Position numbers and translations under genes: made by a program. From Stappia indica (GTDB lineage: Bacteria; Pseudomonadota; Alphaproteobacteria; Rhizobiales; Stappiaceae): a stretch of 64,000 nt of DNA. Each line of letters starts with the position of its first letter. Position 1 is the stretch's first letter. The DNA lies in contig NZ_MBQE01000006.1 in assembly GCF_001696535.1 (NCBI RefSeq), positions 1 through 64,000 on the forward strand, in the 5' to 3' direction. The notes below the pieces were generated by a model. It had not been told where the DNA came from, searched no databases, and worked only from the letters and a program-made list of their open reading frames with translations. This document shows positions 32,029-42,244 of this stretch, piece after piece.

Positions 32029-32057
32029 AAGGCCGCGTCCTTTCCGGACGCGGCCTT
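32029..32057. terminator. Terminator between the hydrolase and ppa
   Basis: A perfect 12-bp stem (AAGGCCGCGTCC with GGACGCGGCCTT) around TTTCC, with A-rich and T-rich flanks suited to both convergent genes. Confidence 0.8.
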
Positions 32058-32080
32058 GAATTTTCAAGCCGAAGCGGTGC

Positions 32081-32617
32081 TCAGGCCTTGGCGGCCTTGG
32101 CGCGCTCGATCGATTCCTCGATGATGCGCTTGGCCTCGTCCGGGCCGCCGAAGCCGGTGATCTTCACCCACTTGCCCGGCTCCAGATCCTTGTAGTGCTC
32201 GAAGAAGTGCTTGATCTGCTGGATGGTGATGTCCGGCAGGTCCTCGTAGTGCACGACGTTCTCGTAGCGGCGCGTCAGCTTGTTGGACGGAACCGCGATA
32301 ATCTTCTCGTCCTGCCCCGCCTCGTCTTCCATGAACAGCACGCCGATCGGACGGCAGTTCATGATCGCGCCCGGCACGATCGGGCGCTGGTTGGCCACGA
32401 TCACGTCGACCGGGTCGCCGTCGCCGCACAGCGTATGGGGAACGAAGCCGTAATTGCCCGGATAGCGCATCGGCGTATAGAGGAAGCGGTCGACGTACAT
32501 GGCGCCGGCTTCCTTGTCCATTTCGTACTTGATCGGCTCGCCGCCCACCGAGACCTCGATGATGACATTGATGTCCTCGGGCGGGTTCTTTCCGATCGGA
32601 ACGGCGTCGATACGCAT
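32081..32617 (-). CDS. Inorganic pyrophosphatase
   Basis: The 178-residue family I enzyme splits pyrophosphate and keeps biosynthetic reactions moving. The metal-binding signature DGDPVDVIV is at about residues 66-74. [19 protein letters not shown] and [15 protein letters not shown] are typical. I start it at ATG 32617 with GAGGAG upstream. It is convergent with the hydrolase and is preceded by a palindrome near its promoter. Confidence 0.96.
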   Translation of the reverse strand: MRIDAVPIGKNPPEDINVIIEVSVGGEPIKYEMDKEAGAMYVDRFLYTPMRYPGNYGFVPHTLCGDGDPVDVIVANQRPIVPGAIMNCRPIGVLFMEDEAGQDEKIIAVPSNKLTRRYENVVHYEDLPDITIQQIKHFFEHYKDLEPGKWVKITGFGGPDEAKRIIEESIERAKAAKA

Positions 32618-32648
32618 GGATGGGGGCTCCTCTTTGGATGTTGGCGGC

Positions 32649-32677
32649 TGTATCGCAAGCGCCGTGTCCAAAGGCAA
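32649..32677 (-). promoter_or_regulatory. Likely ppa promoter
   Basis: On the minus strand TTGCCT (32672-32677) and GATACA (32649-32654) are separated by 17 bp, about 30 bp upstream of the ppa start. The 13-bp inverted repeat GTTGCAGTGCAAC (32688-32700) lies just upstream of the -35. Confidence 0.5.
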
Positions 32678-32764
32678 GCCGGAACTTGTTGCACTGCAAC
32701 TTAAGGCCAAGGGCGCGCCGGTCGCAGGCCCGCCGCTCGCCTCGCCGTCCTCAGCGCGGTGCCG

Positions 32765-33358
32765 TCAGCGGTACTGTCCGGCGAACTGCGCCGTCCCCTC
32801 CGGCAGGCCGTAGCCGCCGCCCTTGCGGTCCAGCGGATAGACCTCCTCCGCCAGGTAGGGACCGCCGCCGACGCTGGCGCGGGAGGAGAACAGCACGAAG
32901 CGCGTCGCCGTGAAGGTCTGGGAGTAGAAGTCGCCATGCTCGGCGAGCCAGCGCGCCACGTCCTGATTGCTGCAGGTGCGGCAGCGCGCCAGCGTCACAT
33001 GCGGCACGTATTTGCGCCGCTCCGCCGGCAGCCGCAGCCGCTGCAGGATGCGTTCCTGTTCGCCCTGCAGCTCCATCAGCTCCGGCGTCGGCTCCACCCT
33101 TGCGAAGACCGCGTGCGGCTTGCCGTTGGCGAAGGCGCCGAGCCCCGTCAGCCGGATCTCCACCGGATCCCGGCGCACCCTGTCGAGCGCGTCGACCACC
33201 TCGTCGGCCATGCGGTCGTCGATGTCGCCGATGAAGCGCAGGGTGATGTGATAGTTCTCGGGATCTATCCAGCGCACGCCGCGCAGGCCGCCGCGCAACA
33301 AGGAGAGCATGAGGCCGGTCTGGGCCGGAATCTCAAGCCCGGTGAACAGTCGAGGCAT
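32765..33358 (-). CDS. RNA 2',3'-cyclic phosphodiesterase ThpR (2H family)
   Basis: The 197-residue protein has both 2H catalytic motifs, HITL (near 38) and HVTL (near 120). It is the usual length for ThpR/LigT, which opens 2',3'-cyclic phosphates on RNA ends and can ligate tRNA halves in vitro. The N-terminus MPRLFTGLEIP is typical. It sits between ppa and the aldo/keto reductase on the same strand and is isolated by gaps of 147 and 178 bp. Confidence 0.92.
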   Translation of the reverse strand: MPRLFTGLEIPAQTGLMLSLLRGGLRGVRWIDPENYHITLRFIGDIDDRMADEVVDALDRVRRDPVEIRLTGLGAFANGKPHAVFARVEPTPELMELQGEQERILQRLRLPAERRKYVPHVTLARCRTCSNQDVARWLAEHGDFYSQTFTATRFVLFSSRASVGGGPYLAEEVYPLDRKGGGYGLPEGTAQFAGQYR

Positions 33359-33426
33359 GGTCCAACCCTCCTCTGTCGCCGAATGCTCTCATCAGGACGG
33401 GTTTTTCGCTGCACCGCAAGCAAAAA

Positions 33427-33456
33427 CGGAATGCGCTGATTTGCCAGCGCATTCCG
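33427..33456 (-). terminator. Terminator of the aldo/keto reductase gene
   Basis: A 12-bp stem (CGGAATGCGCTG with CAGCGCATTCCG) around a 6-base loop, followed on the minus strand by TTTTTG, about 80 bp after the reductase stop. A second inverted repeat (GCCCGGGC at 33488-33495 and 33503-33510) lies between. Confidence 0.75.
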
Positions 33457-33536
33457 CCTCGTGCCGGCTCGTCTGCCGGGGTGGCCGGCCCGGGCTTCCG
33501 CCGCCCGGGCAGCCGGTCGTGATTCGCCTCGCCCCC

Positions 33537-34589
33537 TTACGGGCAGGGGCTGCCGTGGTGCTGGAACAGCGTGTTGATCCGCCCCTCGATCTCCTCGGTG
33601 ATGTCGAGGTCGAGCGCGCCCAGATCGTGCTCCAGCTGGCCCAGAGACGTCGCGCCGAGGATCACCGAGGTGGTGAAGCCGCGCGACACTACGAAGGCGA
33701 TGGCCAGCTGCGAGGGCGACACGCCGAGTTCCTCCGCAAGGTCGAGATAAGCGTTGATCGCCGGCTCGGCGCCCGGCTTCTCGTAGCGCTGCAGCCGGTC
33801 GAACAGGGTCTTGCGGGCACCGGCCGGCAGCGCGCCGTTGCGGTACTTGCCGGTCAGGTAGCCCTGGCCCAGCGCCGAATAGGCGAGCAGTCCTACCTGT
33901 TCCCGGTGCGTGATCTCGGCAAGACCGCCCTCGAAGGTGCGGTTGACGAGATTGTAGGCGTTCTGGATCGACACCACCCGCGGCCAGCCGTTGCGCTCGG
34001 CCAGCTCCAGAAAGCGCATCGTGCCCCAGGGGCTCTCGTTCGACAGGCCCAGCTGGCGGATCTTGCCGGCCTTCGCCAGCCGGTCCATCGCCTCCAGCGT
34101 CACCTCGATCGAGGTTTCATCGTCGCAGGGCTTGGGCTCCTTCCAGATCGTCGGATTGGAGCCGAAGCCGGAGACGTTCCGGTCCGGCCAGTGGATCTGG
34201 TAGAGGTCGATATAGTCGGTCTGCAGCCGCTTCAGGCTCTTGTCGACGGCTTCCTCGATCTGGGCGCGCGTCAGCCGGCCCTCGCTGCCGTCGTTGCGGA
34301 ACCAGGTGTTCTCGGTGCGGCCCACGACCTTGGTGGCGATCACCACCTTGTCGCGGTTGCCGCGTGCCTTCAGCCAGGTCCCGATGATTTCCTCGGTGCG
34401 CCCCTGGGTCTCGGCCTTGGGCGGGATCGGATAGAGCTCGGCAGCGTCGAAGAGGTTGATGCCGCGGTCGAGCGAGAAGTCGAGCTGGGCATGGCCCTCG
34501 GCTTCGGTGTTCTGCTCGCCGAACGTCATCGTGCCGAGCGACAGGCTGGAGACATGAATGTCCGTGCGTCCGAGACGGCGCTTTTCCAT
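33537..34589 (-). CDS. Aldo/keto reductase, Tas-like
   Basis: The 350-residue NADPH-dependent TIM-barrel reductase has the catalytic set in usual places: Asp48 (NLFDAAELYP), Tyr53, Lys (KVVIATKVVG) and His (LYQIHWPDRN). The extended ALGQGYLTGKY and late VSRGFTTSVILGAT motifs fit the Tas branch, including the family insert near residues 115-160. The natural substrate is unknown. It has its own terminator and no operon partners. Confidence 0.92.
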   Translation of the reverse strand: MEKRRLGRTDIHVSSLSLGTMTFGEQNTEAEGHAQLDFSLDRGINLFDAAELYPIPPKAETQGRTEEIIGTWLKARGNRDKVVIATKVVGRTENTWFRNDGSEGRLTRAQIEEAVDKSLKRLQTDYIDLYQIHWPDRNVSGFGSNPTIWKEPKPCDDETSIEVTLEAMDRLAKAGKIRQLGLSNESPWGTMRFLELAERNGWPRVVSIQNAYNLVNRTFEGGLAEITHREQVGLLAYSALGQGYLTGKYRNGALPAGARKTLFDRLQRYEKPGAEPAINAYLDLAEELGVSPSQLAIAFVVSRGFTTSVILGATSLGQLEHDLGALDLDITEEIEGRINTLFQHHGSPCP

Positions 34590-34729
34590 GGGCGGATCTT
34601 TCTGCTGCGATAACTGTCGAAATTAAGGAGGGTGGCTGGACCTTGACCGCTCGCACGCGCGACGTCAACCGCCTGCGGCCAGGCGCGGGCCGGCAGCGGG
34701 CTGCCGCTCCCGACGCGCGCAGATCCGCC

Positions 34730-35365
34730 TCAGCCGCGCGCCGCGCCGGCCCGCTCGATCAGCTCTTCGACCTTCGGCAGGATGCCCTCGACGATGATGG
34801 CAACCCCCTTCTGCGTCGGGTGGATGCCGTCGGGCAGCACCGTCTCCGCCGAGATCGGGATGCCTTCGAGGAAGTTCGGATAGAGGATCGCGTCGTATTC
34901 GGCCGCGATCTCCGCATACATGCGCTCGAACTCGGCGACATACTCGTCGCCCATGTTGCGCGGCGCCGCGATGCCGGCGAGCAGCACCGGAATGCCCCGC
35001 TCGGACAGGCTCGCGACGATCTTGTCGAGGTTCGCCCGCGCCGAGGCCGTCGGCAGCCCGCGCAGCGCGTCGTTGGCGCCGAGCTCGACGATCACCGCGT
35101 CGGCGCCTTCGCCCAGCGACCAGTCGAGACGGGCAAGACCCGCCGCCGTGGTGTCGCCGGAGACGCCCGCATTGATCACGATTACGTCATGACCGCGCGC
35201 CTTCAGCGCGGCCTCCAGCTGCACCGGGAACGCCGCCTCGGGAGGCAGCTGATAGCCTGCAGTCAGGCTGTCTCCCAACGCCAGGATGCGCAGCGGTTCG
35301 GCCCGTGCGGGCAGCGCCGCAAAAATGCCGGCGAGGGCGATAAAAACTGTAACGAAACGTATCAT
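34730..35365 (-). CDS. GDSL-type arylesterase/lysophospholipase (TesA-like)
   Basis: The 211-residue protein has a signal peptide (about 1-22, cut at ARA-EP) and SGNH-hydrolase blocks: ILALGDSLTAGYQ (Ser33), NAGVSGDTTAAG (Gly), VELGANDALRG (Asn) and LPDGIHPTQKG (Asp and His). It is a periplasmic esterase or thioesterase. It is divergent from a YbbA/YbbP ABC system, the arrangement also seen for tesA-ybbA in many proteobacteria. The frame is open upstream, but the signal peptide places the start at 35365. Confidence 0.92.
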   Translation of the reverse strand: MIRFVTVFIALAGIFAALPARAEPLRILALGDSLTAGYQLPPEAAFPVQLEAALKARGHDVIVINAGVSGDTTAAGLARLDWSLGEGADAVIVELGANDALRGLPTASARANLDKIVASLSERGIPVLLAGIAAPRNMGDEYVAEFERMYAEIAAEYDAILYPNFLEGIPISAETVLPDGIHPTQKGVAIIVEGILPKVEELIERAGAARG

Positions 35366-35466
35366 GTCGGCTGATCCTCTGGACGCTCCCTGCGTAACCT
35401 CCCATATCGCGAGGAACGCGTGCAGCGCGGCATGCTGCGAATTCGAAACGTTCATATAGGCAGAGC

Positions 35467-36180
35467 ATGACCGACGGAACAGTCCCGCCCCCCATCGTTT
35501 CCCTGTCCGGCGTTCACCTCAGCCTTGGCCACGACGCCGGCCGCGTGCACATTCTCAAGGGCGTGGACCTCGATATCGCCGCCGGTCGCCGGGTCGGCAT
35601 CATCGGCCCCTCCGGCTCCGGCAAGTCGACGCTCCTGATGGTCATGGCCGGGCTGGAACGGGCCGACAAGGGCTCGGTCACGGTCGGCGGATCGGAGCTG
35701 ACGGGCATGTCGGAAGACCAGCTCGCGCGCTTCCGCGGCGGCTCGGTCGGCATCATCTTCCAGTCCTTCCACCTCATTCCCAACATGACGGCGCTGGAAA
35801 ACGTCGCCGTGCCGCTGGAGCTTGCCGGCGTGCCGCGCGCCTTCGAGGCCGCGCGCGAAGAGCTGGCCGCCGTCGGCCTTGCCGAGCGCACCTCGCACTA
35901 TCCCTCGCAGATGTCGGGCGGCGAGCAGCAGCGCGTCGCCATCGCCCGCGCCCTCGTCACCCGCCCGCCGCTGCTTCTGGCCGACGAACCGACCGGCAAT
36001 CTCGACGAGACCACCGGCGCCCAGATCGTCGACCTGATGTTCTCCGCCACCCGCGACCGCGGCATGACGCTGGTCATGGTCACCCACGATGCGGCGCTCG
36101 CCCGCCGCTGCGACGAGACGATCCGCGTGCGATCCGGCCGGATCGAGACGCTGGAAACCGCTGGCGCCGGGGGAGCGTGA
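35467..36180 (+). CDS. ABC transporter ATP-binding protein, YbbA/LolD type
   Basis: The 237-residue ATPase has Walker [14 protein letters not shown] near 50, the signature [15 protein letters not shown] near 149, Walker [13 protein letters not shown] near 170 and the switch His (VMVTHD). The MacB/LolD-type family powers permeases that act on envelope substrates rather than pump through the membrane. It overlaps the following permease by a GTGA junction and forms one transporter with it. Divergent from tesA-like esterase. Confidence 0.95.
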   Translation: MTDGTVPPPIVSLSGVHLSLGHDAGRVHILKGVDLDIAAGRRVGIIGPSGSGKSTLLMVMAGLERADKGSVTVGGSELTGMSEDQLARFRGGSVGIIFQSFHLIPNMTALENVAVPLELAGVPRAFEAAREELAAVGLAERTSHYPSQMSGGEQQRVAIARALVTRPPLLLADEPTGNLDETTGAQIVDLMFSATRDRGMTLVMVTHDAALARRCDETIRVRSGRIETLETAGAGGA

Positions 36181-38765
36181 GCATGCACGGTGTCCTGCCT
36201 GCCTCCTCGCAGCGCCGCTCCCGCCCGCCCCTCGGACTTGCCTTCCGCTTCGCCCTGCGCGAAATGCGCGGCGGGCTGAAGGGCTTCTACGTCTTCATCG
36301 CCTGCATCGCCCTCGGCGTTGCGGCGATTGCCGGCGTTGCCTCGGTCTCGCGCGCCCTTGTCGAGGGCATCGCCGCCGAAGGCACCTCGATCCTCGGCGG
36401 CGACATGTCGGTGCGCCTGATCCACCGCACCGCCGACGAGCAGGAACTCGCCTGGCTCGACAGCCTCGGCGACCTCTCGCGCATCGCCACCTTGCGCGCC
36501 ATGGCGCGGGTGCCGGACAGCGGCGAACAGACCCTCGTCGAGCTGAAGGCCGTCGACAACGCCTACCCGCTCTACGGCCAGATGCAACTTTCCGGCGGCG
36601 AGGCGCTGGATACGGCCCTTGCCCAGCAGGACGGGCTTTACGGCGCCGTGGTCGAGCCGGAGCTGCTGGTGCGCCTCGGGCTGGAGAAGGGCGACACGCT
36701 GGTGCTCGGCCGCGCCAGCCTGCGCATTGCCGATACCATCGCCGCCGAGCCCGACCGTCTCAGCGACGGCATCAATTTCGGCCCCCGGATGATCGTCTCC
36801 GATGCGGCGCTGGAGCAGACCGGCCTCGTCCAGCCGGGAAGCCTCGTTCGCTGGCTCTACCGCATCCGCCTTCCCGAAGGCACCTCCACCGCCGCCATCG
36901 AGACCCTGGCGGAGGAGGCCAACCAGCGCTTTCCGCTCGCCGGTTGGCGCGTGCAGTCGCGGGCCAATGCCGCGCCCGGCCTGCAGCGCAACATCGACCG
37001 CCTCGCGCAGTTCCTCACCCTTGTCGGCCTGACCGCGCTGGTGGTCGGCGGCGTCGGCGTCGCCAATGCGGTGCGCTCCTATCTCGACACCAAGCGCCCG
37101 GTCATCGCGACGTTCCGCTGTGTCGGCGCGGACGGCGATTTCGTCTTCCGCGTCTATCTCATCCAGATCCTCTGCCTTGCCGGGCTCGGCATCGCCGCCG
37201 GGCTCGTCATCGGCGCCATCATCCCCTTCGTCGCCGCCGGCTTCATCACCGCGGTGCTGCCGGTCAAGGCCATCGCCTCGATCTATCCGGCCGAGCTCGG
37301 CCTCGGCGTGCTCTATGGCGGGCTGACCGCGCTCGCCTTCGCGCTCTGGCCGCTCGGCCGTGCCCACGACGTGCCGCCGAGCCTGCTGTTCCGGGACGAT
37401 GCCTCCGCCACCCGCACCTGGCCGCGCAAGCGCTACATCGTCGCCACCGCCGCCGCCGTCCTGCTGCTCGCAGGCCTTGCCGTCGTGCTGGCCGGCGACC
37501 TGCGCATCTCGCTCACCTATGTCGGCGCGACGGCGGTGGTCTTCGTGCTCCTGATGCTGATCGCCCGCGGCATCATGGCCGCGGCCCGCCGCATGCCGCA
37601 TCCGCGCGGCGCGGAGCTGCGCCTGGCGCTGGCCAACATCCACCGCCCCGGCGCGCTGACCCCCTCGGTCGTGCTTTCGCTCGGCCTCGGCCTGTCGCTG
37701 CTGGTCGCGCTGGCGCTGATCGACGGCAACCTGCGCCGCGAGCTCGGCACCACCATCACCCAGAACGCGCCGAGCTTCTTCTTCCTCGACGTGCAGCAGT
37801 CGGAGCGCGAGGCCTTCGACGCCCTGCTCGCCCGCGAGGCGCCGGGCGGCACCATCGACGGCGCGCCGATGCTGCGCGGCCGCATCGCGGCGGTCAACGG
37901 CGTGCCGAGCGACCAGATCGTCGCCCCGGAAGGCGGCGGCTGGGTCCTGCGCGGCGATCGCGGCATCACCTATGCCGCAGAAAAGCCCGCCAATGCCGAG
38001 TTGACCGAGGGCAGCTGGTGGGCGCCCGACCACAGCGGCACGCCCCTCGTCTCCTTCGAGGCCGATGCCGGCGCCGATCTCGGCCTGAAGATCGGCGACA
38101 CGATCACCGTCAACGTGCTCGGCCGCGAGCTCACCGCCGAGATCGCCAATTTCCGAAGGGTCGAGTGGGAATCGCTGGCGATCAACTTCGTCATGGTGTT
38201 CTCGCCCAACACCTTCGCCGGCGCGCCGCACACCCACTTGCGCACCCTCGCCTATCCCGACGGCGGCAATGAAGCCCGCGAGCTGGCGCTGCTGAAGACC
38301 CTCTCGCAGGAGTTCCCGACCGTGACGGCGGTGCGCGTCAAGGACGCCATCCAGCAGGTCAACAGCCTCGTGGAGCAGCTCGCCGTGGCGATCCGCGCCG
38401 CCGCCTCCATCACCCTGGTCGCCTCGGTCCTGGTGCTGGGCGGCGCGCTTGCCGCCGGCCACCGCCACCGGGTCTACGACGCGGTGATCCTCAAGACGCT
38501 GGGGGCGACGCGCGGCCGGCTGATCGCCAGCTTCTCGATGGAATATGCGATCCTCGGGCTCGTCACCGCCGCCTTCGCGGTGATCGCCGGGGCGCTCGCC
38601 GCCTCCTTCGTGCTGGTGGAGATCATGGACGCGAACTTCACCTTCCTGCCCGTGACCGCCTTCGGCGCGGCCCTCGCCGCACTCGTTCTGACGGTCGGCT
38701 TCGGCCTGATCGGCACCTGGCAGGTGCTGGGGCGCAAGCCCGCGCCGGTGCTGCGCAACCTCTAG
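36177..38765 (+). CDS. ABC transporter permease, YbbP type (FtsX-like)
   Basis: The 862-residue protein has two FtsX-like permease regions (about 270-395 and 735-850), each with three or four membrane helices, plus helices near residues 25-50 and around 420-470, and large periplasmic loops. YbbP partners YbbA and may move hydrophobic molecules between membranes; its cargo is unknown. It begins at GTG 36177 overlapping the ybbA-like stop, or at ATG 36183. The MacB-core-like loop ([20 protein letters not shown]) is conserved. Confidence 0.92.
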   Translation: MSMHGVLPASSQRRSRPPLGLAFRFALREMRGGLKGFYVFIACIALGVAAIAGVASVSRALVEGIAAEGTSILGGDMSVRLIHRTADEQELAWLDSLGDLSRIATLRAMARVPDSGEQTLVELKAVDNAYPLYGQMQLSGGEALDTALAQQDGLYGAVVEPELLVRLGLEKGDTLVLGRASLRIADTIAAEPDRLSDGINFGPRMIVSDAALEQTGLVQPGSLVRWLYRIRLPEGTSTAAIETLAEEANQRFPLAGWRVQSRANAAPGLQRNIDRLAQFLTLVGLTALVVGGVGVANAVRSYLDTKRPVIATFRCVGADGDFVFRVYLIQILCLAGLGIAAGLVIGAIIPFVAAGFITAVLPVKAIASIYPAELGLGVLYGGLTALAFALWPLGRAHDVPPSLLFRDDASATRTWPRKRYIVATAAAVLLLAGLAVVLAGDLRISLTYVGATAVVFVLLMLIARGIMAAARRMPHPRGAELRLALANIHRPGALTPSVVLSLGLGLSLLVALALIDGNLRRELGTTITQNAPSFFFLDVQQSEREAFDALLAREAPGGTIDGAPMLRGRIAAVNGVPSDQIVAPEGGGWVLRGDRGITYAAEKPANAELTEGSWWAPDHSGTPLVSFEADAGADLGLKIGDTITVNVLGRELTAEIANFRRVEWESLAINFVMVFSPNTFAGAPHTHLRTLAYPDGGNEARELALLKTLSQEFPTVTAVRVKDAIQQVNSLVEQLAVAIRAAASITLVASVLVLGGALAAGHRHRVYDAVILKTLGATRGRLIASFSMEYAILGLVTAAFAVIAGALAASFVLVEIMDANFTFLPVTAFGAALAALVLTVGFGLIGTWQVLGRKPAPVLRNL

Positions 38766-39018
38766 CCGGGTGCCGGCAGCCTGCGTTTTCCGGTTAACCC
38801 CCTGCCGGAAAATGACAGAACGGTAATGTTGGCCGGGCCGATTGCATCTTGTGGGTGGCCCGGCTTGTGCCCATATTCGGAGGGACGTGCGTGCGAGCAG
38901 CGTGAAACGCGACGTTCGCAAGACGGCACGGGGTTGCGCAAGGGGCAGGTCGTCTCTCGGCGCGGCCGGGAGACCGCCCCGAAAAGGGTAACCGTTTCAA
39001 GGGATAGAGAGGATTTCG

Positions 39019-39780
39019 ATGTCGACCTTCGACCGCAATTCCAACATGAGGTACGCTGCGGCCGGCGCAAACGCACAGGCCGGCGTCTATGATGAGGGCC
39101 TGCGCGCCTACATGCTGGGCGTCTACAACTACATGGCCCTCGGCCTCGCCATCACCGGCCTTGCCGCGCTGGCGACCGTCTATTTTGCGATCGACCAGAC
39201 CGCCGGCGGCATGGCGCTGACCTCGTTCGGCCAGGCGATCTACCTCAGCCCGCTTAAGTGGGTGGTGATGCTCGCCCCGCTGGCCATGGTGTTCTTCCTG
39301 AGCTTCCGCATCCAGTCGATGAGCGCCTCCACCGCCCAGACGACCTTCTGGGTCTATGCGGCGCTGATGGGCCTGTCGCTGTCCTCGATCTTCCTCGTCT
39401 ATACGGGCGGATCGATCGCACGGGTGTTCTTCATCACCGCAGCCTCCTTCGGTGCGCTGAGCCTCTACGGCTACACCACCAAGAAGGACCTGTCGGGCTG
39501 GGGTTCGTTCCTGTTCATGGGCCTGATCGGCATCGTCATCGCCTCGCTGGTCAACATCTTCCTTGCCTCCTCGGCGCTGCAGTTCGCCATCTCGGTGATC
39601 GGCGTGCTGGTCTTCGCGGGCCTGACCGCCTACGACACCCAGCAGATCAAGGAAATGTACTACGCGGGCGACGGCTCCGAGGTTGCCAAGAAGAAGTCGA
39701 TCATGGGCGCCCTGCGCCTGTACCTGGACTTCATCAACCTCTTCCTGATGCTGCTGCAGCTGTTCGGCAACCGCGAGTAA
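39019..39780 (+). CDS. Bax inhibitor-1 (BI-1/YbhL) family membrane protein
   Basis: The 253-residue protein has about seven hydrophobic helices and a typical family start (DEGLRAYMLGVYNYMALGLAITG) and end (YDTQQIKEMYY, LYLDFINLFLMLLQLFG). BI-1 proteins are suggested calcium-leak channels or stress proteins, but the bacterial role is unsettled. The ATG has AGAGAGGA upstream. It stands alone and has a terminator 35 bp after its stop. Confidence 0.93.
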   Translation: MSTFDRNSNMRYAAAGANAQAGVYDEGLRAYMLGVYNYMALGLAITGLAALATVYFAIDQTAGGMALTSFGQAIYLSPLKWVVMLAPLAMVFFLSFRIQSMSASTAQTTFWVYAALMGLSLSSIFLVYTGGSIARVFFITAASFGALSLYGYTTKKDLSGWGSFLFMGLIGIVIASLVNIFLASSALQFAISVIGVLVFAGLTAYDTQQIKEMYYAGDGSEVAKKKSIMGALRLYLDFINLFLMLLQLFGNRE

Positions 39781-39814
39781 TCGCCAGCCCGACACGCTTC
39801 AGTCGGTTCGACGA

Positions 39815-39840
39815 GGGCGCGGCGCAAGCCGCGCCCTTTT
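39815..39840 (+). terminator. Terminator of the BI-1 gene
   Basis: A 9-bp stem (GGGCGCGGC with GCCGCGCCC) around GCAA, followed by TTTT. Confidence 0.85.
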
Positions 39841-40032
39841 CGTTTGCGCGCCCCCGCCATATCGCCCGATGCCGCCGTGTTTGCAGAGCGTCCGCTCGCG
39901 CCTCCACTGCGTCCATTTTTGCAGGATGCAGCCGCAAACCGCTGTTTTTCAACGGTTAGGCCGATTGACGAAACCCGCCTCGTCGCGATTATCTCGCCCC
40001 GTTCTGATCTCCCCCCTTACGGAACGGATCTC

Positions 40033-42093
40033 ATGTCCCGCGTTGCCAGAAGACTTGCCCGCGCTGTCCGGGCCTCTACCTGCCTGTCCGTCCTTCCCCT
40101 CGCCTTCGCCGCCACCCAGACGGCGGCCATGGCGGACGAATATTCCGCCCAGTGGGGCCTCGGCATGATCGGTGCCCGCATCGCCCACGAGCGCGGCTGG
40201 ACCGGCCGCGGCGTCACCGTCGGCGTCGTCGACAGCGGCATCATCGCCGGCCATCCGGACCTTGAGCCCAACGTCACGCCGGAATCCTTCAGCGGCCACA
40301 CCCTCGGCCCGTCCGACGGCGACGCCGTCGGCCACGGCACCCATGTCGCCGGCACCATCGCCGCGCTGGCCAACGGCGTCGGCATGGTCGGCGTCGCGCC
40401 GGGCGCGCGGGTGACCTCGATGCAGCTGTCCGGCCCGACCGGCGACATCGACGAGACCCGCCTCGACAGCATTGCCGCCTCGGCCATCTCCTTCGGCCTC
40501 GACCGCGGCATCGAGTTCTTCAACAACTCCTGGGGCTCCGACCCGATGATGCCGGCGGGCGGCATCGATCTCGAGACGGTCCGCACCTACTTCCTGAACG
40601 AACGCCCGGAAATGATGGCGACCTTCCGCCGCGTCGTCGACCAGGGCGCGGTGCTCGTGTGGGCCAACGGCAATGACGGCTTCCCGAGCGTTGCGCTGGA
40701 GCCCGGCCTGCCGCACCTTTTCCCGGAGCTGCAGGCGAACTGGCTGTCGGTCGCGGCGGTCGGGCGCGACGGCACGCTCGCCAACTATTCCAACCGCTGC
40801 GGCCTTGCCATGACCTGGTGCCTGTCGGCGCCCGGCGGCGGCGACGACGAGGATGCGGACGGCATCTACTCGACCTCCAACACCGGCGGCTACGTCAACA
40901 TGTCGGGCACCTCGATGGCCGCCCCCCATGTGACGGCCGCGCTCGCCATCGCCCGCGAGATGTTCCCCAACGCCGCCGCCACCGATCTGGCGCAGCTGGT
41001 GCTGGCCACCTCGCGCGACGTCGGCGAAGCCGGCATCGACGCGGAATACGGCTGGGGCCTCCTCGACCTCGCCAACCTGACGGCGACCCGCGAGGGCACC
41101 ACGGCGTCCGTGTTCAGCCAGTCGCAGGCCGCCCAGGCCTCGACCCTGTCGCAGATCGCCGGCACCATCTCGAACCTCGCCGCGTCGCACGGCTCGGGCA
41201 ATGCCATGCCCGGCACCGTCAGCCTGTCGAGCCACGGCGCCGCCCCCGGCGAAGCCGCCCGCTACCGGCTGTGGGGCTCGATGCTCGGCAGCTTCTCCAG
41301 CACCTCGGCCAGCGCCACTTCGCCCGGCAGCATCAGCCGCACCGGCGGCATGCTGACCGGTATCGACGTCACCCTGGCGGACGGCATCGGCGGCGGCGTC
41401 GGCATCGGCTTCACCTCCGGCAACAGCCAGGGCGGCGGCAACACTGCCCGCGCCACCGGCCTGCATGCGGTTGCCTATGGCAGCTACTCGGCCGGCGGCT
41501 TCTTCGCCGACGCGGCCGGCGGCCTGACCCGCTTCGAGACGAGCCGCACCCGCAACGCCATCGCCGGCGCCGGCGGTGCCGTCGCCTTCACCGGCTCGAG
41601 CAGCGCCGTCGATGTCGGCGCCTGGTCGAATGCCCGCATCGGCATGACCTTCGAGACGGTCGGCGCGACCGTGCAGCCCTATGTGCAGGCCCGCCTCGTG
41701 CATCAGTGGCTGGGCAGCTCGACCGAGACCGGAGCCGGCGTCTTCTCGCTCGCCGCCCCGTCCGCCAATGCCAGCCAGTTCGACGCGGGCGCAGGCGTGC
41801 GCGTCGCCGCTCCGGCCATGGCGCTCGGCACCGTCGCGACCCTCGCTCCGGTGGTGGACATTGCCTATGCCCGGGCCATCGGCTCGCTCGGCGACAGCCG
41901 CAGCGCCACCATGCTGGGGGCTCCGGTCACCGCCACCGGCAACGGGATCGGCCGCGACATCGCCCGCCTGTCGGCCGGCGTCGAGGTCAATTCCGCGACC
42001 AGCGGCCTGTCCGGCACGCTCACCTATGCGGGCGAATACCGGGCACGCGCGCGTTCGCACGCGCTCGCTGCACGCATGTCCTACAAGTTCTGA
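40033..42093 (+). CDS. Subtilisin-like autotransporter serine protease
   Basis: The 686-residue protein has a long signal peptide (about 1-35), an S8 peptidase domain (about 40-385) and a C-terminal autotransporter beta-barrel (about 415-686) ending in Tyr-Lys-Phe. The catalytic triad is Asp67 (VVDSGI), His101 (HGTHVAG) and Ser294 (SGTSMAAPH). The protease would be passed to or through the outer membrane by type V secretion. The linker is Ala/Ser/Gly-rich with no clear adhesion repeat. I start it at ATG 40033 because a normal signal peptide follows. It is monocistronic and ends before a stack of terminators. Confidence 0.92.
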   Translation: MSRVARRLARAVRASTCLSVLPLAFAATQTAAMADEYSAQWGLGMIGARIAHERGWTGRGVTVGVVDSGIIAGHPDLEPNVTPESFSGHTLGPSDGDAVGHGTHVAGTIAALANGVGMVGVAPGARVTSMQLSGPTGDIDETRLDSIAASAISFGLDRGIEFFNNSWGSDPMMPAGGIDLETVRTYFLNERPEMMATFRRVVDQGAVLVWANGNDGFPSVALEPGLPHLFPELQANWLSVAAVGRDGTLANYSNRCGLAMTWCLSAPGGGDDEDADGIYSTSNTGGYVNMSGTSMAAPHVTAALAIAREMFPNAAATDLAQLVLATSRDVGEAGIDAEYGWGLLDLANLTATREGTTASVFSQSQAAQASTLSQIAGTISNLAASHGSGNAMPGTVSLSSHGAAPGEAARYRLWGSMLGSFSSTSASATSPGSISRTGGMLTGIDVTLADGIGGGVGIGFTSGNSQGGGNTARATGLHAVAYGSYSAGGFFADAAGGLTRFETSRTRNAIAGAGGAVAFTGSSSAVDVGAWSNARIGMTFETVGATVQPYVQARLVHQWLGSSTETGAGVFSLAAPSANASQFDAGAGVRVAAPAMALGTVATLAPVVDIAYARAIGSLGDSRSATMLGAPVTATGNGIGRDIARLSAGVEVNSATSGLSGTLTYAGEYRARARSHALAARMSYKF

Positions 42094-42136
42094 CGCTTGA
42101 ACGGTTCCGTGCTCGCAATCCCTGCGGCACTGCCTT

Positions 42137-42167
42137 GCGGAGGCCGGCTCGCCGGCCTCCGCCTTTT
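42137..42167 (+). terminator. First of the tandem terminators after the autotransporter
   Basis: An 11-bp GC stem with a CTCG loop ends in CTTTT. A 26-bp segment of it (42142-42167) recurs exactly at 42240-42265. Confidence 0.8.
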
Positions 42168-42177
42168 ATTGGCGACT

Positions 42178-42206
42178 GGGGGCCGGCCTGCCCGGCCTCC
42201 TTTTTT
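42178..42206 (+). terminator. Second tandem terminator
   Basis: A 9-bp stem with one G-U pair and a CCTGC loop is followed by six T. It closely resembles the neighbouring units. Confidence 0.75.
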
Positions 42207-42244
42207 ATGGGTTATTGGGGCCGTTTTATGGGTTATTGGGGCCG
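42203..42244. repeat. Perfect 21-bp tandem duplication
   Basis: The 21-bp unit at 42203-42223 (TTTTATGGGTTATT then GGGGCCG) is repeated exactly at 42224-42244. The duplication lies inside the terminator stack and creates a partial extra unit. Confidence 0.95.

Noticed and set aside
38786-38812. TTTTCCGG...CCGGAAAA as a terminator after the permease gene
   Set aside because: The stem is only 8 bp, its loop is 11 bases, and no T-run follows the hairpin on the plus strand.
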